Assembly (NCBI RefSeq): GCF_900110025.1
Contig: NZ_FOCE01000002.1
Coordinates: 310,001-374,000, forward strand
Length of the DNA: 64,000 nt
Origin: Gemmobacter aquatilis
GTDB taxonomy: Bacteria; Pseudomonadota; Alphaproteobacteria; Rhodobacterales; Rhodobacteraceae
Reading direction: 5' to 3'
Shown: positions 47,967-55,507 of the stretch, one piece after another
How positions within the stretch are numbered: position 1 is the stretch's first letter
Layout: every line of letters starts with the position of its first letter
Notes under the pieces: generated by a model
The model's input: the letters and a program-made list of their open reading frames with translations, nothing else
What the model was told of the DNA's origin: nothing
Database searches by the model: none
Position numbers and translations under genes: made by a program

Positions 47967-48506
47967 ATAGCCCGCAGACCCCACAACGCCCCGCCGCAAC
48001 GCGAAACGGGCCCCCGCGTGAATGAACGCATCCGCTCACCGGAAATCCGCCTGATCGGTGCCGATGGCGAAAACGTCGGGGTTGTGACCCCCGCGCGCGC
48101 CATGGCCATGGCCGAAGAGGCGGGCCTTGATCTTGTCGAGATCTCGCCGAATGCGGAACCTCCGGTCTGCAAGATCATGGATTTCGGCAAGTTCAAATAC
48201 GAACAGCAGAAACGTGAAGCCGAAGCCCGTAAGAAACAGAAGATCATCGAGATCAAGGAAATCAAGTTCCGCCCCGGGACCGATGACCATGACTATGATG
48301 TGAAGATGCGCGCCGTGATGAAATTCCTTGGCGAAGGCGACAAGGTGAAGGTCACCCTGCGCTTCCGTGGCCGCGAAATGGCGCACCAGGATCTGGGGCT
48401 CGAACTGCTGAACCGCGTGGCCGCCGATGTCGGCGATGTGGGCAAGATCGAGTCGATGCCAAAGCTCGAAGGCCGCCAGATGGTGATGATGATCGCGCCG
48501 AAATAA
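47967..48506 (+). CDS. infC: Translation initiation factor IF-3 with AUA start
   Basis: 179 residues (plus start Met) that block premature subunit joining and proofread start codons. The N-terminus [21 protein letters not shown], family-typical in alphaproteobacteria, is reached only if translation begins at ATA 47967, which has AAGGA eight bases upstream. The in-frame GTG at 48018 has no ribosome site and would remove 17 conserved residues. The frame is closed by TGA at 47919 with no ATG between. Core motifs: [18 protein letters not shown] and [14 protein letters not shown]. Rare starts in infC are known to serve autoregulation (AUU in E. coli). Confidence 0.93.
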   Translation: MARRPHNAPPQRETGPRVNERIRSPEIRLIGADGENVGVVTPARAMAMAEEAGLDLVEISPNAEPPVCKIMDFGKFKYEQQKREAEARKKQKIIEIKEIKFRPGTDDHDYDVKMRAVMKFLGEGDKVKVTLRFRGREMAHQDLGLELLNRVAADVGDVGKIESMPKLEGRQMVMMIAPK

Positions 48507-48533
48507 GGCCTGTTTCCATGCGGACCAGCAAGG

Positions 48534-48556
48534 GCCGGGCTTTTGCCCGGCTTTTT
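48534..48556 (+). terminator. Terminator of infC
   Basis: Stem GCCGGGC / GCCCGGC (48534-48540 with 48545-48551), loop TTTT, then five T. Confidence 0.82.
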
Positions 48557-48560
48557 GCTG

Positions 48561-48597
48561 CGGCCTTCTTCTTTGCCCAAATACCCCGCCGGAGGCA
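48561..48597 (-). repeat. Dispersed repeat, copy 6
   Basis: Minus strand: GCCTCCGGCGGGGTATTTGG then GCAAAGAAGAAGG, directly after the infC terminator. It closely matches copy 2 (20062-20099). Confidence 0.7.
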
Positions 48598-48665
48598 CGT
48601 CCTTGACGATCCGGCCTCTGGCCGGTCGGGCAAGGCAGAAGGGATGCGCGCATCGCGCGCTCCGC

Positions 48666-49661
48666 TTAGCTGGCTTCCCTCGGGCGTCCGCGCGTCGGGA
48701 TTTCCTTCAGCAACCCGCCAACCCCCATGGCGGCGATGTCTTCTGCCGTCACGCGCTGGCCGCAGATCACCCGCTCCAGCACCCAATCCGCGCCGTTCAG
48801 CGCAGGCGAGCGGGCGCAGCCCGGCAGGCCGATCACCGGACGGCCCTGCATGTCGCCCAGAAACAGCAGATTGCCCGGATCGACCGGCATCCCGAACCGG
48901 ATCAGCCGCCCGTCGGCCAGGCCCAGTGCCGCCGGGCCGACATCGCCGGGGTCCGAGGTGGCAGAGGCGGTGAGGATGAAGACGATCTCACCTTCCGCCT
49001 GCCGCAACGCCTCGGCCAAGGGCGCCGCGCGATGGGGCACGATGCAGCGCGGCCCCAGCGCAACCCCCAGCCGCCGCAAGCGCAGCCCCAGCGCCTCGCG
49101 GCCTTTGGGCGCAGGGTCTTCGCCCGCCAGCGCCGTCTCGATCAGTGTGGCGCTGTGCAAAACGGGCGGCGCCACGCGCAGCGCCCCCACCGCATGGCGG
49201 CAGGCCTCGGTCAGCGCCACCTCAGGCACGCCATAGGCGATGATCTTGGCGGTGGCGACCATGCTGCGTGGCTCCACCCGCGCGAAAGGTGGCAGGGTGG
49301 CCAGCGTGATCATCGGATGCACCCGGTTCAGCGCCGCGATCCGCCCGGCATCCGGCAGAAACAGCCCCGGACCGGCTGCATAGAGGTTCACCCGCCCGGT
49401 CGCCGCCGCTGTCAGCCGCAGACCAAGCGCCTCGGGATCCGGGGCCAGTGCTGCGGCAAGCTGTGCGGCGGCGGCATCCTCGCCGATCTCGCCGGGGTCC
49501 AGCCGGGCCACGATCACTTCGGCCAGCCCCGCCCCGGCCAACTGCGCCACGGCAGCCGCATCCAGCAGGCTGCCCTTGGCCAAGGGACCGCCATCGGTAT
49601 CCACCCGATGGGCGAGGATCGCGCCTTCCGCTTCGGCAATGGGCACCGGACCAAAGCGCAT
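48666..49661 (-). CDS. Molybdopterin-binding (MoeA-like) protein
   Basis: 331 aa. Start MRFGPVPIAEAEGAILAHRV resembles the opening of MoeA. Around 175-300 lies a MoCF/MogA-type domain: IAYGVPEVALTEACRHAVG, EIVFILTASATSDPGDVGPAALGL (the SATSDP-Asp substrate loop), and VIGLPGCARSPALNGADWVLE. Probably handles the cofactor for a molybdoenzyme. It starts one base after the XdhC-like stop, so both are coupled. A longer frame to 49712 is possible but overlaps the upstream gene more deeply. Confidence 0.85.
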   Translation of the reverse strand: MRFGPVPIAEAEGAILAHRVDTDGGPLAKGSLLDAAAVAQLAGAGLAEVIVARLDPGEIGEDAAAAQLAAALAPDPEALGLRLTAAATGRVNLYAAGPGLFLPDAGRIAALNRVHPMITLATLPPFARVEPRSMVATAKIIAYGVPEVALTEACRHAVGALRVAPPVLHSATLIETALAGEDPAPKGREALGLRLRRLGVALGPRCIVPHRAAPLAEALRQAEGEIVFILTASATSDPGDVGPAALGLADGRLIRFGMPVDPGNLLFLGDMQGRPVIGLPGCARSPALNGADWVLERVICGQRVTAEDIAAMGVGGLLKEIPTRGRPREAS

Positions 49662-49662
49662 C

Positions 49663-50649
49663 TCAGCCCTGCCGCAAGACTTGGGTGATCTGCGCCATGA
49701 TCGACACGGCAATCTCTGCCGGGCTTTTGGCGCCGATGTTCAGCCCGACCGGCGCATGGATGCGCGCGATCTGCGCCGGGGTAAAGCCAGCCGCCGCCAG
49801 CCGGTCCAAGCGTTTGGCATGGGTGCGGGTGGAACCGAGACAGCCAAGATAGAACACGTCCGAAGCCAGCGCCGCGCAGATTGCCGGGTCGTCCAGCTTC
49901 GGGTCATGGGTCAGCGTCACGACAGCGGTGCGCGCATCGGGGCCAAGCGCGGCCAGCGCTTCGTCCGGCCAGTCATCCAGAATCTTTTCGCCGGGAAAGC
50001 GCGCCGCGGAACCGAAGGTTTCGCGCGGGTCGATCAGCGTGCAGTCATAGCCACAGGCGCGCGCCATCTGCACCAGCGGCTGGGCGATATGAACCGCCCC
50101 AACCACCACCAACCGCAGGCCGGGGTTGTGAATGGCTGCGAACCAGCCACCCTCCTCCATCCCGGATCGGTCGGCCCGCATCCGCGCGGCAATCACATCG
50201 GCCAGAGGATCGCCGGGGCCGGCGGTCAGTCGCCGCTCCCAGGTCTCAAGGTTCACAAGATAGGCGCGCGGCGCGCGGGCCGCCCGTGCCACCACCAGAT
50301 CGGCCAGCATGGGTTCCGGCAGTACCGCCCCCACCGGCTCCAGCAAGATACGGATGGTGCCCCCACAGGCAAGGCCGACGGTGAAGGCGGTCTCGTCGCT
50401 GACCCCGAAGGTCAGCAACCGGGGGGTGCCATCGGCCAGCGCCTCTTGCGCCTCGGTGATCACCGCGCCTTCGACACAACCGCCAGAGACCGAGCCCATG
50501 ATCTGCCCGGACCCATCAATCACCAACTGGCTGCCCGGCTGGCGCGGGGCAGAACCCCAGGTTTCCACCACGGTTGCCAGAACGGCGCCGCGCCCGGCGC
50601 GGTGCCAGTCCAGCGCGATCTCGGGGATCTGATCGTGCCGCAGGTCCAT
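49663..50649 (-). CDS. XdhC/CoxI-family molybdenum cofactor insertion protein
   Basis: 328 aa. N-terminal XdhC domain with GSAPRQPGSQLVIDGSGQIMGSVSGGCVEG, reported here by its central GSVSGGCVEGAV motif, and C-terminal Rossmann part LRLVVVGAVHIAQPLVQMAR followed by IDPRETF and LGCLGSTRTH. The family inserts or sulfurates the molybdenum cofactor of xanthine or CO dehydrogenases. GGGAGG precedes the ATG at 50649. No molybdoenzyme structural gene is in the window. Confidence 0.88.
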   Translation of the reverse strand: MDLRHDQIPEIALDWHRAGRGAVLATVVETWGSAPRQPGSQLVIDGSGQIMGSVSGGCVEGAVITEAQEALADGTPRLLTFGVSDETAFTVGLACGGTIRILLEPVGAVLPEPMLADLVVARAARAPRAYLVNLETWERRLTAGPGDPLADVIAARMRADRSGMEEGGWFAAIHNPGLRLVVVGAVHIAQPLVQMARACGYDCTLIDPRETFGSAARFPGEKILDDWPDEALAALGPDARTAVVTLTHDPKLDDPAICAALASDVFYLGCLGSTRTHAKRLDRLAAAGFTPAQIARIHAPVGLNIGAKSPAEIAVSIMAQITQVLRQG

Positions 50650-50743
50650 GATGTCCTCCCTTGTGGCCAGCTTGGCGCAGGCGGGATCACCCTGCCATAC
50701 GACTAAAGTCCGGGCCAGCAAAGCACGGCGCAGCGCAAAAGAA

Positions 50744-50774
50744 AACGCCGCAGAGCACAGGGCTCTCCGGCGTT
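50744..50774 (-). terminator. Terminator downstream of the ompA-like gene
   Basis: Minus strand hairpin with outer stem AACGCCG / CGGCGTT (50744-50750 with 50768-50774) and inner AGAGC / GCTCT, followed by TTTTCTTTT. A second hairpin GTAGCGCG / CGCGCTAC (50851-50874) lies closer to the stop codon. Confidence 0.7.
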
Positions 50775-50896
50775 GAAAGGCGCGCACGATCAGGGAGGAA
50801 AGTGCAGACGCACACAAAGGTTTACAGGGAGTAGCCTTCGCAAGTTTTGAGTAGCGCGACCGGGGCCGCGCTACCTTGATCTGAGTCAAACCCGGC

Positions 50897-52633
50897 TCAG
50901 TTTGATGCAACCTGCTGCATCAGCGGCGAAATCATCCGCACCACGGCCCGGCGGTTGCGCGGCTCGTCGCCCCCCGTCGGGACCAGCAACTCGCCTTCGC
51001 CATACCCCTGCACCACCATGTTTTCCGGCGGCACCCCGAAATATTCGGTCAGCGCCAGGGCAAGGCTTTCAGCCCGGCGATCCGACAGCGCAAGGTTATA
51101 GGCGGCATCCCCCACCGCATCGGTATGACCTTCGATCAGGAACATCTCGGCCGGGTTGCGGTCGATCAGGCCTTTCATGAAGGTGCCCAACTGCTGCAGC
51201 TTCGGTGCCTCGTTCGGGTCGATCGCGGCAGAGCCCGAGGCAAAGACCACGTTGTCCACGTCGATCATCGGCGACAAGGCGCGCACTTCGCTATAGTCAC
51301 GGATCTGCGCAAGGCTGTAGGCCCGCCCATCCTGCCCGGCACGCATCCGCAGCATTTCGGCGCGCAGTTCCGCATCCGATTGCGAGGTGGACACCACAAG
51401 GCTGCCCGGAACGGGGCGCGGCAGGGTGCTCAGGTTCACCGGCTGCACCCGATCGCTCAGATCGTCGATCAGCAGGGTCTGGCTGCCGTCAAGGTTGATG
51501 CGCGCGCTGCGCAACACCCGGCCCGAGGCATCGCGGATCGTCACGATCTGCGTGCCGTCGCTGCGGTAAACCGTGGTGCGGGTGGAGCCGTCGGGGAAGG
51601 TTTCGGTGCGCACATCGCTGCCCGGCAGGAACAGGCGGGCATTGTCATCCTTGTAGATCGCATATTGGCCATCGCCACGATCCACGATCACCCGATCACC
51701 CGTGTTGGACACGACCTGATCGCCATTGTTGAGCAGCGATCCCACGACCAGCGCCCCCAGCACGACAAGCCCGGCCTTTTCCAGATCCGACAAGCCGCCA
51801 TCATGCTTCTTGGCATCCTTGTCGGATACCGGCTTCGATTTGAAGTCGTCCTTCGAGCGGCGGATGTCGGCCTCGGTCACCTTGCGCTGGGTCACCTTGG
51901 CGGAGGGGGCCGCAGCGGTCAGGTCGATATCGGCGGCAGCCGGTTTGCGCGGTTTGCTTGTCCGGCGCGGCGCCTCATCCCCCTCGGCCGACCGGGCCTC
52001 GGCATCTTCATCGGTGATGATGTCGCTCAGCGCGACAACTGCTTTCCTGTCCGGCGTTTCAGCACCTTGCGAGGGGGCGATTTCGGGCAGCACATTTGGA
52101 TCGACCGGCTTTTTCTTGCGACCCTCTTTCTTCACTGCCGCAGGCGCGTTATCCGGGATCGCGTTGTCCGGCGAGACCTCGGGCGTCCCGGGAACAGGCA
52201 CGATAACCGGGGCATCGGCAGCGGGCGCATCTACGGTTTGGGCTTTTTTCTTCTTGCCGCCAGTCGCGCCGTCCGACGACGGGGCATCGGGCTGTTCCAG
52301 AGCAGGCGGCAGCACTTGCGGGTCGGTTGCCGGTTGCTTTTTGGGCTTGGGGGCCGGCTGCACATCGGGTGCGGGCACCTGTTCGGCCTCGGCCTGCTTC
52401 TTCTTTTTTTTCTTCTCGGTCTGCGGCTGATCCGTGGCGGTATTCGCCCCGCCATCCTGCCCGGCCTCTTGTTTTTTCTTCTTTTTCTTGGTCGGCTCGG
52501 GGCAGCCCGGGCCACCTTCAGGCGGACAGATCAATACTCCGTCGGCCCCGACCTGCTGTGCCATGAGCATTGCCGGGCTGAACCCCGACAATGCAATCGA
52601 CAGCGCCGTGGTTGTGATGAGAAGCCGCTTCAT
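50897..52633 (-). CDS. Lys-rich OmpA-family protein
   Basis: 578 aa. Signal peptide about 1-25 (MKRLLITTTALSIALSGFSP). The region about 45-260 is low complexity with runs of five or six Lys (PTKKKKKKQEAG, TEKKKKKKQAEAE, GGKKKKAQT) separated by acidic and Pro/Ala/Val stretches. A hydrophobic segment near 290-312 (LEKAGLVVLGALVVGSLLNNG) and a C-terminal OmpA domain (about 455-570) with EMFLIEGHTDAVGDAAYNLALSDRRAESLA, cited by its HTDAVGD and LSDRRA motifs, follow. The OmpA domain should bind peptidoglycan. The Lys tracts are unusual and may bind anionic polymers. Confidence 0.85.
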   Translation of the reverse strand: MKRLLITTTALSIALSGFSPAMLMAQQVGADGVLICPPEGGPGCPEPTKKKKKKQEAGQDGGANTATDQPQTEKKKKKKQAEAEQVPAPDVQPAPKPKKQPATDPQVLPPALEQPDAPSSDGATGGKKKKAQTVDAPAADAPVIVPVPGTPEVSPDNAIPDNAPAAVKKEGRKKKPVDPNVLPEIAPSQGAETPDRKAVVALSDIITDEDAEARSAEGDEAPRRTSKPRKPAAADIDLTAAAPSAKVTQRKVTEADIRRSKDDFKSKPVSDKDAKKHDGGLSDLEKAGLVVLGALVVGSLLNNGDQVVSNTGDRVIVDRGDGQYAIYKDDNARLFLPGSDVRTETFPDGSTRTTVYRSDGTQIVTIRDASGRVLRSARINLDGSQTLLIDDLSDRVQPVNLSTLPRPVPGSLVVSTSQSDAELRAEMLRMRAGQDGRAYSLAQIRDYSEVRALSPMIDVDNVVFASGSAAIDPNEAPKLQQLGTFMKGLIDRNPAEMFLIEGHTDAVGDAAYNLALSDRRAESLALALTEYFGVPPENMVVQGYGEGELLVPTGGDEPRNRRAVVRMISPLMQQVASN

Positions 52634-52934
52634 ATCCGGTCCTTTCGTGATTCGTCGCAGACCAACGGCCAGCCGCCGGTTCGGTTCCCTTCTGCCGCAT
52701 TTCCGCGCTGCTATGCGATAGCAGAGTGCGGTCACAGGATGACCGGCGCAGAAATCTGCCTTTATGCCCGCTAGCCTGCGCCCCAGCGCAGTTCGCGCTT
52801 GCGACAGCCCCCCTTCGCATGTATGCACCCGCATCCTTCCGCATTCCCATGAACCGGCGCAGCCTCTCGTGGACGGGCCGCGGAAGGGTCACAGGCCCGC
52901 CCTATGAAATGCGCCCCGTAGATACGGAGCTTAC
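52634..52934. other. 301-bp divergent region (ompA-like / rpsF)
   Basis: No gene is visible. A 17-bp dyad CTGCTATGCGATAGCAG lies at 52708-52724. The plus-strand leader of rpsF occupies the right part and could hold an S6/S18-binding RNA, but I cannot show the structure. Confidence 0.5.
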
Positions 52935-53372
52935 ATGCCGCTTTACGAGCATGTCATGATTGCGCGTCAGGATCTGTCCAACACGCAAGCCGAAGGTCTC
53001 ATCGAACATTTCTCCACGGTTCTCGCGGATAACGGCGGCAAGGTCGTCGAACACGAGTACTGGGGCGTCAAGACGATGGCCTACAAGATCAACAAGAACC
53101 GCAAGGGCCACTATGCCTTCCTGAAATCCGATGCCCCGGCATCGGCTGTCATGGAAATGGAACGCCTGATGCGCCTGCATGACGACGTGATGCGCGTGCT
53201 GACCATCAAGGTTGACACCCACGCTGAAGGCCCGTCCGTGCAGATGCAGAAGCGTGACGAGCGCGAGCGTGGCGAACGCGGTGACCGTCCCGAAGGCGGC
53301 GAACGTCGTGAGCGCAGCTTCGGCGGCGACCGCGGTGATCGCGGTGGCTTCGGCGGCGATCGTCGTCGTTGA
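52935..53372 (+). CDS. rpsF: 30S ribosomal protein S6
   Basis: 145 aa. Start MPLYEHVMIARQDLSNTQAEG with CGGAG upstream; the ribosomal core ends near residue 105 (IKVDTHAEGPSVQMQKRDER). It carries an Arg/Gly/Glu/Asp-rich tail of about 40 residues (ERGERGDRPEGGERRERSFG, then GGDRGDRGG) after the core. First gene of rpsF-rpsR-rplI. Confidence 0.97.
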   Translation: MPLYEHVMIARQDLSNTQAEGLIEHFSTVLADNGGKVVEHEYWGVKTMAYKINKNRKGHYAFLKSDAPASAVMEMERLMRLHDDVMRVLTIKVDTHAEGPSVQMQKRDERERGERGDRPEGGERRERSFGGDRGDRGGFGGDRRR

Positions 53373-53395
53373 TCTGAGCAGGAAAGGACCAACAC

Positions 53396-53623
53396 ATGGC
53401 GAACAAACCCTTCTTCCGCCGCCGGAAAGTCTGCCCCTTCTCGGGGGACAATGCACCGGCGATCGACTACAAAGACGTGCGTCTTCTGCAGCGCTACATC
53501 TCTGAGCGTGGCAAGATCGTGCCGTCGCGCATCACCGCCGTCTCGGCAAAGAAGCAGCGTGAGCTGGCGCAAGCCATCAAGCGTGCCCGCTTCCTCGCCC
53601 TGCTGCCATATGCCGTGAAATAA
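53396..53623 (+). CDS. rpsR: 30S ribosomal protein S18
   Basis: 75 aa. Whole sequence is family-typical: [40 protein letters not shown] and [20 protein letters not shown]. It pairs with S6 on the 30S platform. It follows rpsF by 23 bp. Confidence 0.97.
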   Translation: MANKPFFRRRKVCPFSGDNAPAIDYKDVRLLQRYISERGKIVPSRITAVSAKKQRELAQAIKRARFLALLPYAVK

Positions 53624-53634
53624 GGAGAGCTGAC

Positions 53635-54204
53635 ATGCAAGTTATCCTTCTTCAGCGCGTGGCCAAACTTGGCCAGATGGGCGAAGTCGTGAACGTCAAG
53701 GACGGTTACGCCCGCAACTACCTGCTGCCGCAAGGCAAGGCGCTGCGCGCGAACGACTCCAACATCAAGTCGTTCGAAGCCAAGAAAGCCCAGCTGGAAG
53801 CCCAGAACCTGGAAACGAAGAAAGAAGCTGCTGTCGTCGCTGAAAAGCTCGACGGTCAGATTTTCGTCGTGATCCGTTCCGCTTCGGATTCGGGCGCGCT
53901 TTATGGTTCGGTGACCACCCGTGACGCGGCGGATGCCGCGACCGCTGGCGGCTTCACCGTGAGCCGTGGGCAGGTTGTGCTGGACCGTCCGATCAAGGAT
54001 CTGGGCCTGCACACCGTGACCATCGTGCTGCACCCGGAAGTTTCGGCCAAGATCACGCTCAACGTGGCGCGTTCGACCGAAGAAGCCGAGCTGCAAGCTT
54101 CGGGCAAATCGATCCAGGAGCTGGCTGCCGAAGCCGAAGCTGCTGCCGAGTTCGAAATTGCCGAGCTGTTCGACGAAATGGGTTCGGCTGCTTCGGAAGA
54201 GTGA
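53635..54204 (+). CDS. rplI: 50S ribosomal protein L9
   Basis: 189 aa, with the N-terminal domain [20 protein letters not shown] and [19 protein letters not shown], a long connecting helix (about 40-75), the C-terminal domain ([20 protein letters not shown]), and an extra acidic Ala/Glu tail from about 150. Longer than the 149-aa E. coli protein because of this tail. Ends with a strong terminator. Confidence 0.97.
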   Translation: MQVILLQRVAKLGQMGEVVNVKDGYARNYLLPQGKALRANDSNIKSFEAKKAQLEAQNLETKKEAAVVAEKLDGQIFVVIRSASDSGALYGSVTTRDAADAATAGGFTVSRGQVVLDRPIKDLGLHTVTIVLHPEVSAKITLNVARSTEEAELQASGKSIQELAAEAEAAAEFEIAELFDEMGSAASEE

Positions 54205-54225
54205 TCTTCCAAAGCCCGGAAACAG

Positions 54226-54257
54226 AACCGCGCGGGGGCAACCCCGCGCGGTTTTTT
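54226..54257 (+). terminator. Terminator of rpsF-rpsR-rplI
   Basis: 12-bp perfect stem AACCGCGCGGGG / CCCCGCGCGGTT (54226-54237 with 54242-54253), loop GCAA, then T run to 54257. Confidence 0.9.
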
Positions 54258-54616
54258 CATGCCATGGGTTGCATGATCTCCACCTCGGCCCCGTCGCGCA
54301 GCGCGGTGTAGAAACAGGACCGGCGGTTGGTGTGGCAGGCGGGCCCCTCTTGCGTCACCAGCAGCAGCAGGCAATCGCGGTCGCAATCAATCCGCGCCTC
54401 CACCAGCCGCTGCACATGACCCGAGCTTTCGCCCTTGGCCCAGAAGCTTTGCCGGGACCGCGACCAGTAGGTCACCTGCCCGCTGTCCAGCGTTTTGGCC
54501 AGCGACGCGGCGTTCATCCAGGCCATCATCAGCACCTCGCCCGTCGTATGATCCTGCGCAATGGCAGGAATCAGGCCATTGGCGTCATACTTTAGGCTTG
54601 CGGGGTCGAAGGGCAT
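54257..54616 (-). CDS. hisI: Phosphoribosyl-AMP cyclohydrolase
   Basis: 119-aa zinc enzyme opening the adenine ring of PR-AMP, step three of histidine synthesis. Conserved blocks: [59 protein letters not shown] with the three metal-binding Cys. Stand-alone HisI without the HisE domain. It converges with rplI and is divergent from the IscU-like gene. Confidence 0.95.
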   Translation of the reverse strand: MPFDPASLKYDANGLIPAIAQDHTTGEVLMMAWMNAASLAKTLDSGQVTYWSRSRQSFWAKGESSGHVQRLVEARIDCDRDCLLLLVTQEGPACHTNRRSCFYTALRDGAEVEIMQPMA

Positions 54617-54682
54617 CGCGCAGATCCTTTGCTTGAGCGGGATGGACGATTATCTATGCCCAAGAACCGCCGGAGGGAAGCG

Positions 54683-55123
54683 ATGAGCGACAGCGATCTG
54701 ATCAAGCTCTATTCGGGGCGCATCCTCGCCTTGGCCGCCGATATTCCGCATCTGGGCCGGCTGAGTGCGCCACAAGGCACGGCGCGCAAACGCTCGCCGC
54801 TCTGCGGGTCCACCGTGACGGTCGATGTGGTGCTGAAGGACGGGCGGGTGGCCGAATTCGCGCAGGATGTGAAGGCCTGCGCGCTGGGTCAGGCTTCGGC
54901 GGCGGTGCTGGGGGCTGCGGCGCTTGGCCGGACCCGCGCCGAGGTAGAGGCGGCGCGCGATGCGCTGCGCGCCATGCTGAAAGACGGGGCCGCGCCACCT
55001 GCGCCCCCGTTCGACGGGTTCGAGGTGCTGATCCCGGCACGCGATTACAAGAACCGCCATGCCTCGATCCTGCTGGCGATCGACGCCTTGGCCGAGGCGA
55101 TGGCACAGGCCGAAGCGGCGTAA
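54683..55123 (+). CDS. IscU/NifU-like Fe-S scaffold protein
   Basis: 146 aa. Start MSDSDLIKLYSGRILALAAD with GGAGGG upstream. Cys41 in SPLCGSTVTVDVVLKDGRV and Cys66 in KACALGQASAAVLG match two of the scaffold cysteines; the third Cys usually near the C-terminus is not visible, so it is a diverged family member. The hisI-divergent position in Rhodobacteraceae suggests a small-metabolism role that remains unproven. Confidence 0.8.
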   Translation: MSDSDLIKLYSGRILALAADIPHLGRLSAPQGTARKRSPLCGSTVTVDVVLKDGRVAEFAQDVKACALGQASAAVLGAAALGRTRAEVEAARDALRAMLKDGAAPPAPPFDGFEVLIPARDYKNRHASILLAIDALAEAMAQAEAA

Positions 55124-55153
55124 AAAAACCGCCGCAGCGCGAAGCTGCGGCGG
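55122..55153 (-). terminator. Terminator of the small SOS-type gene
   Basis: Minus strand: perfect 10-bp stem CCGCCGCAGC / GCTGCGGCGG (55144-55153 with 55129-55138), five-base loop, followed by seven T (55128-55122). Its position 95 bases after the stop at 55249 fits the minus gene. Confidence 0.8.
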
Positions 55154-55248
55154 CAAGTGGCGTGTCTGGCGGGCAGTGGCGTCGGGACAGACGCGGGCAT
55201 CAGCTTGGGGACCGATGCGCCCGGAATTCAGACCGCAGGCAGAAATCC

Positions 55249-55371
55249 TCAGACCAGACCGGGCAGATGCAGCCCGGCGATCAGCAACATGAACAGGGCC
55301 ACAGCGCCAAGCGCATCCTGAAGCGCCGTATCTGACGAGCGGGCAAGAACGGCTTTCACTTCCTTCAGCAT
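55249..55371 (-). CDS. 40-aa membrane peptide under a LexA-type operator
   Basis: Ribosome site AGGAGG seven bases before the ATG. Residues 1-20 (MLKEVKAVLARSSDTALQDA) look amphipathic and basic; residues 21-40 (LGAVALFMLLIAGLHLPGLV) form one transmembrane helix. Small size kept it out of routine gene calling. It has its own operator (55427-55441), leader and terminator, so it is a complete transcription unit. I recall similar short proteins in related genomes but cannot confirm. By analogy with Caulobacter SidA (small SOS-induced inner-membrane division inhibitor) it may arrest division, but there is no sequence proof. Confidence 0.75.
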   Translation of the reverse strand: MLKEVKAVLARSSDTALQDALGAVALFMLLIAGLHLPGLV

Positions 55372-55426
55372 CGTGACCTCCTGTGTTTGTTGCTATATTG
55401 TTCTCATGAGATTCAGATTCTGTAAA

Positions 55427-55441
55427 GAACTTTTTGAGAAC
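55427..55441 (-). promoter_or_regulatory. LexA (SOS) operator, alphaproteobacterial type
   Basis: GAAC-N7-GAAC on the plus strand, equal to GTTC-TCAAAAA-GTTC on the minus strand, an exact match to the alphaproteobacterial LexA consensus. A third GAAC at 55448-55451 follows with N6 spacing. It lies 56-70 bases before the small gene and downstream of the recG stop, so only the small gene can be its target. Confidence 0.7.
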
Positions 55442-55507
55442 ATTTGAGAACGAATGGGAAACTTTGGCCACAAGCCAGGTTGGATACCCAGGCAAGGAAG
55501 GAGGAGG

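Noticed and set aside
47967-48017. infC starting at GTG 48018
   Set aside because: No ribosome site, and it would drop the conserved N-terminal segment present in frame upstream.
52634-52934. Defined S6/S18-binding leader RNA for rpsF
   Set aside because: Such leaders are known in other bacteria, but I could not draw a convincing structure by eye.
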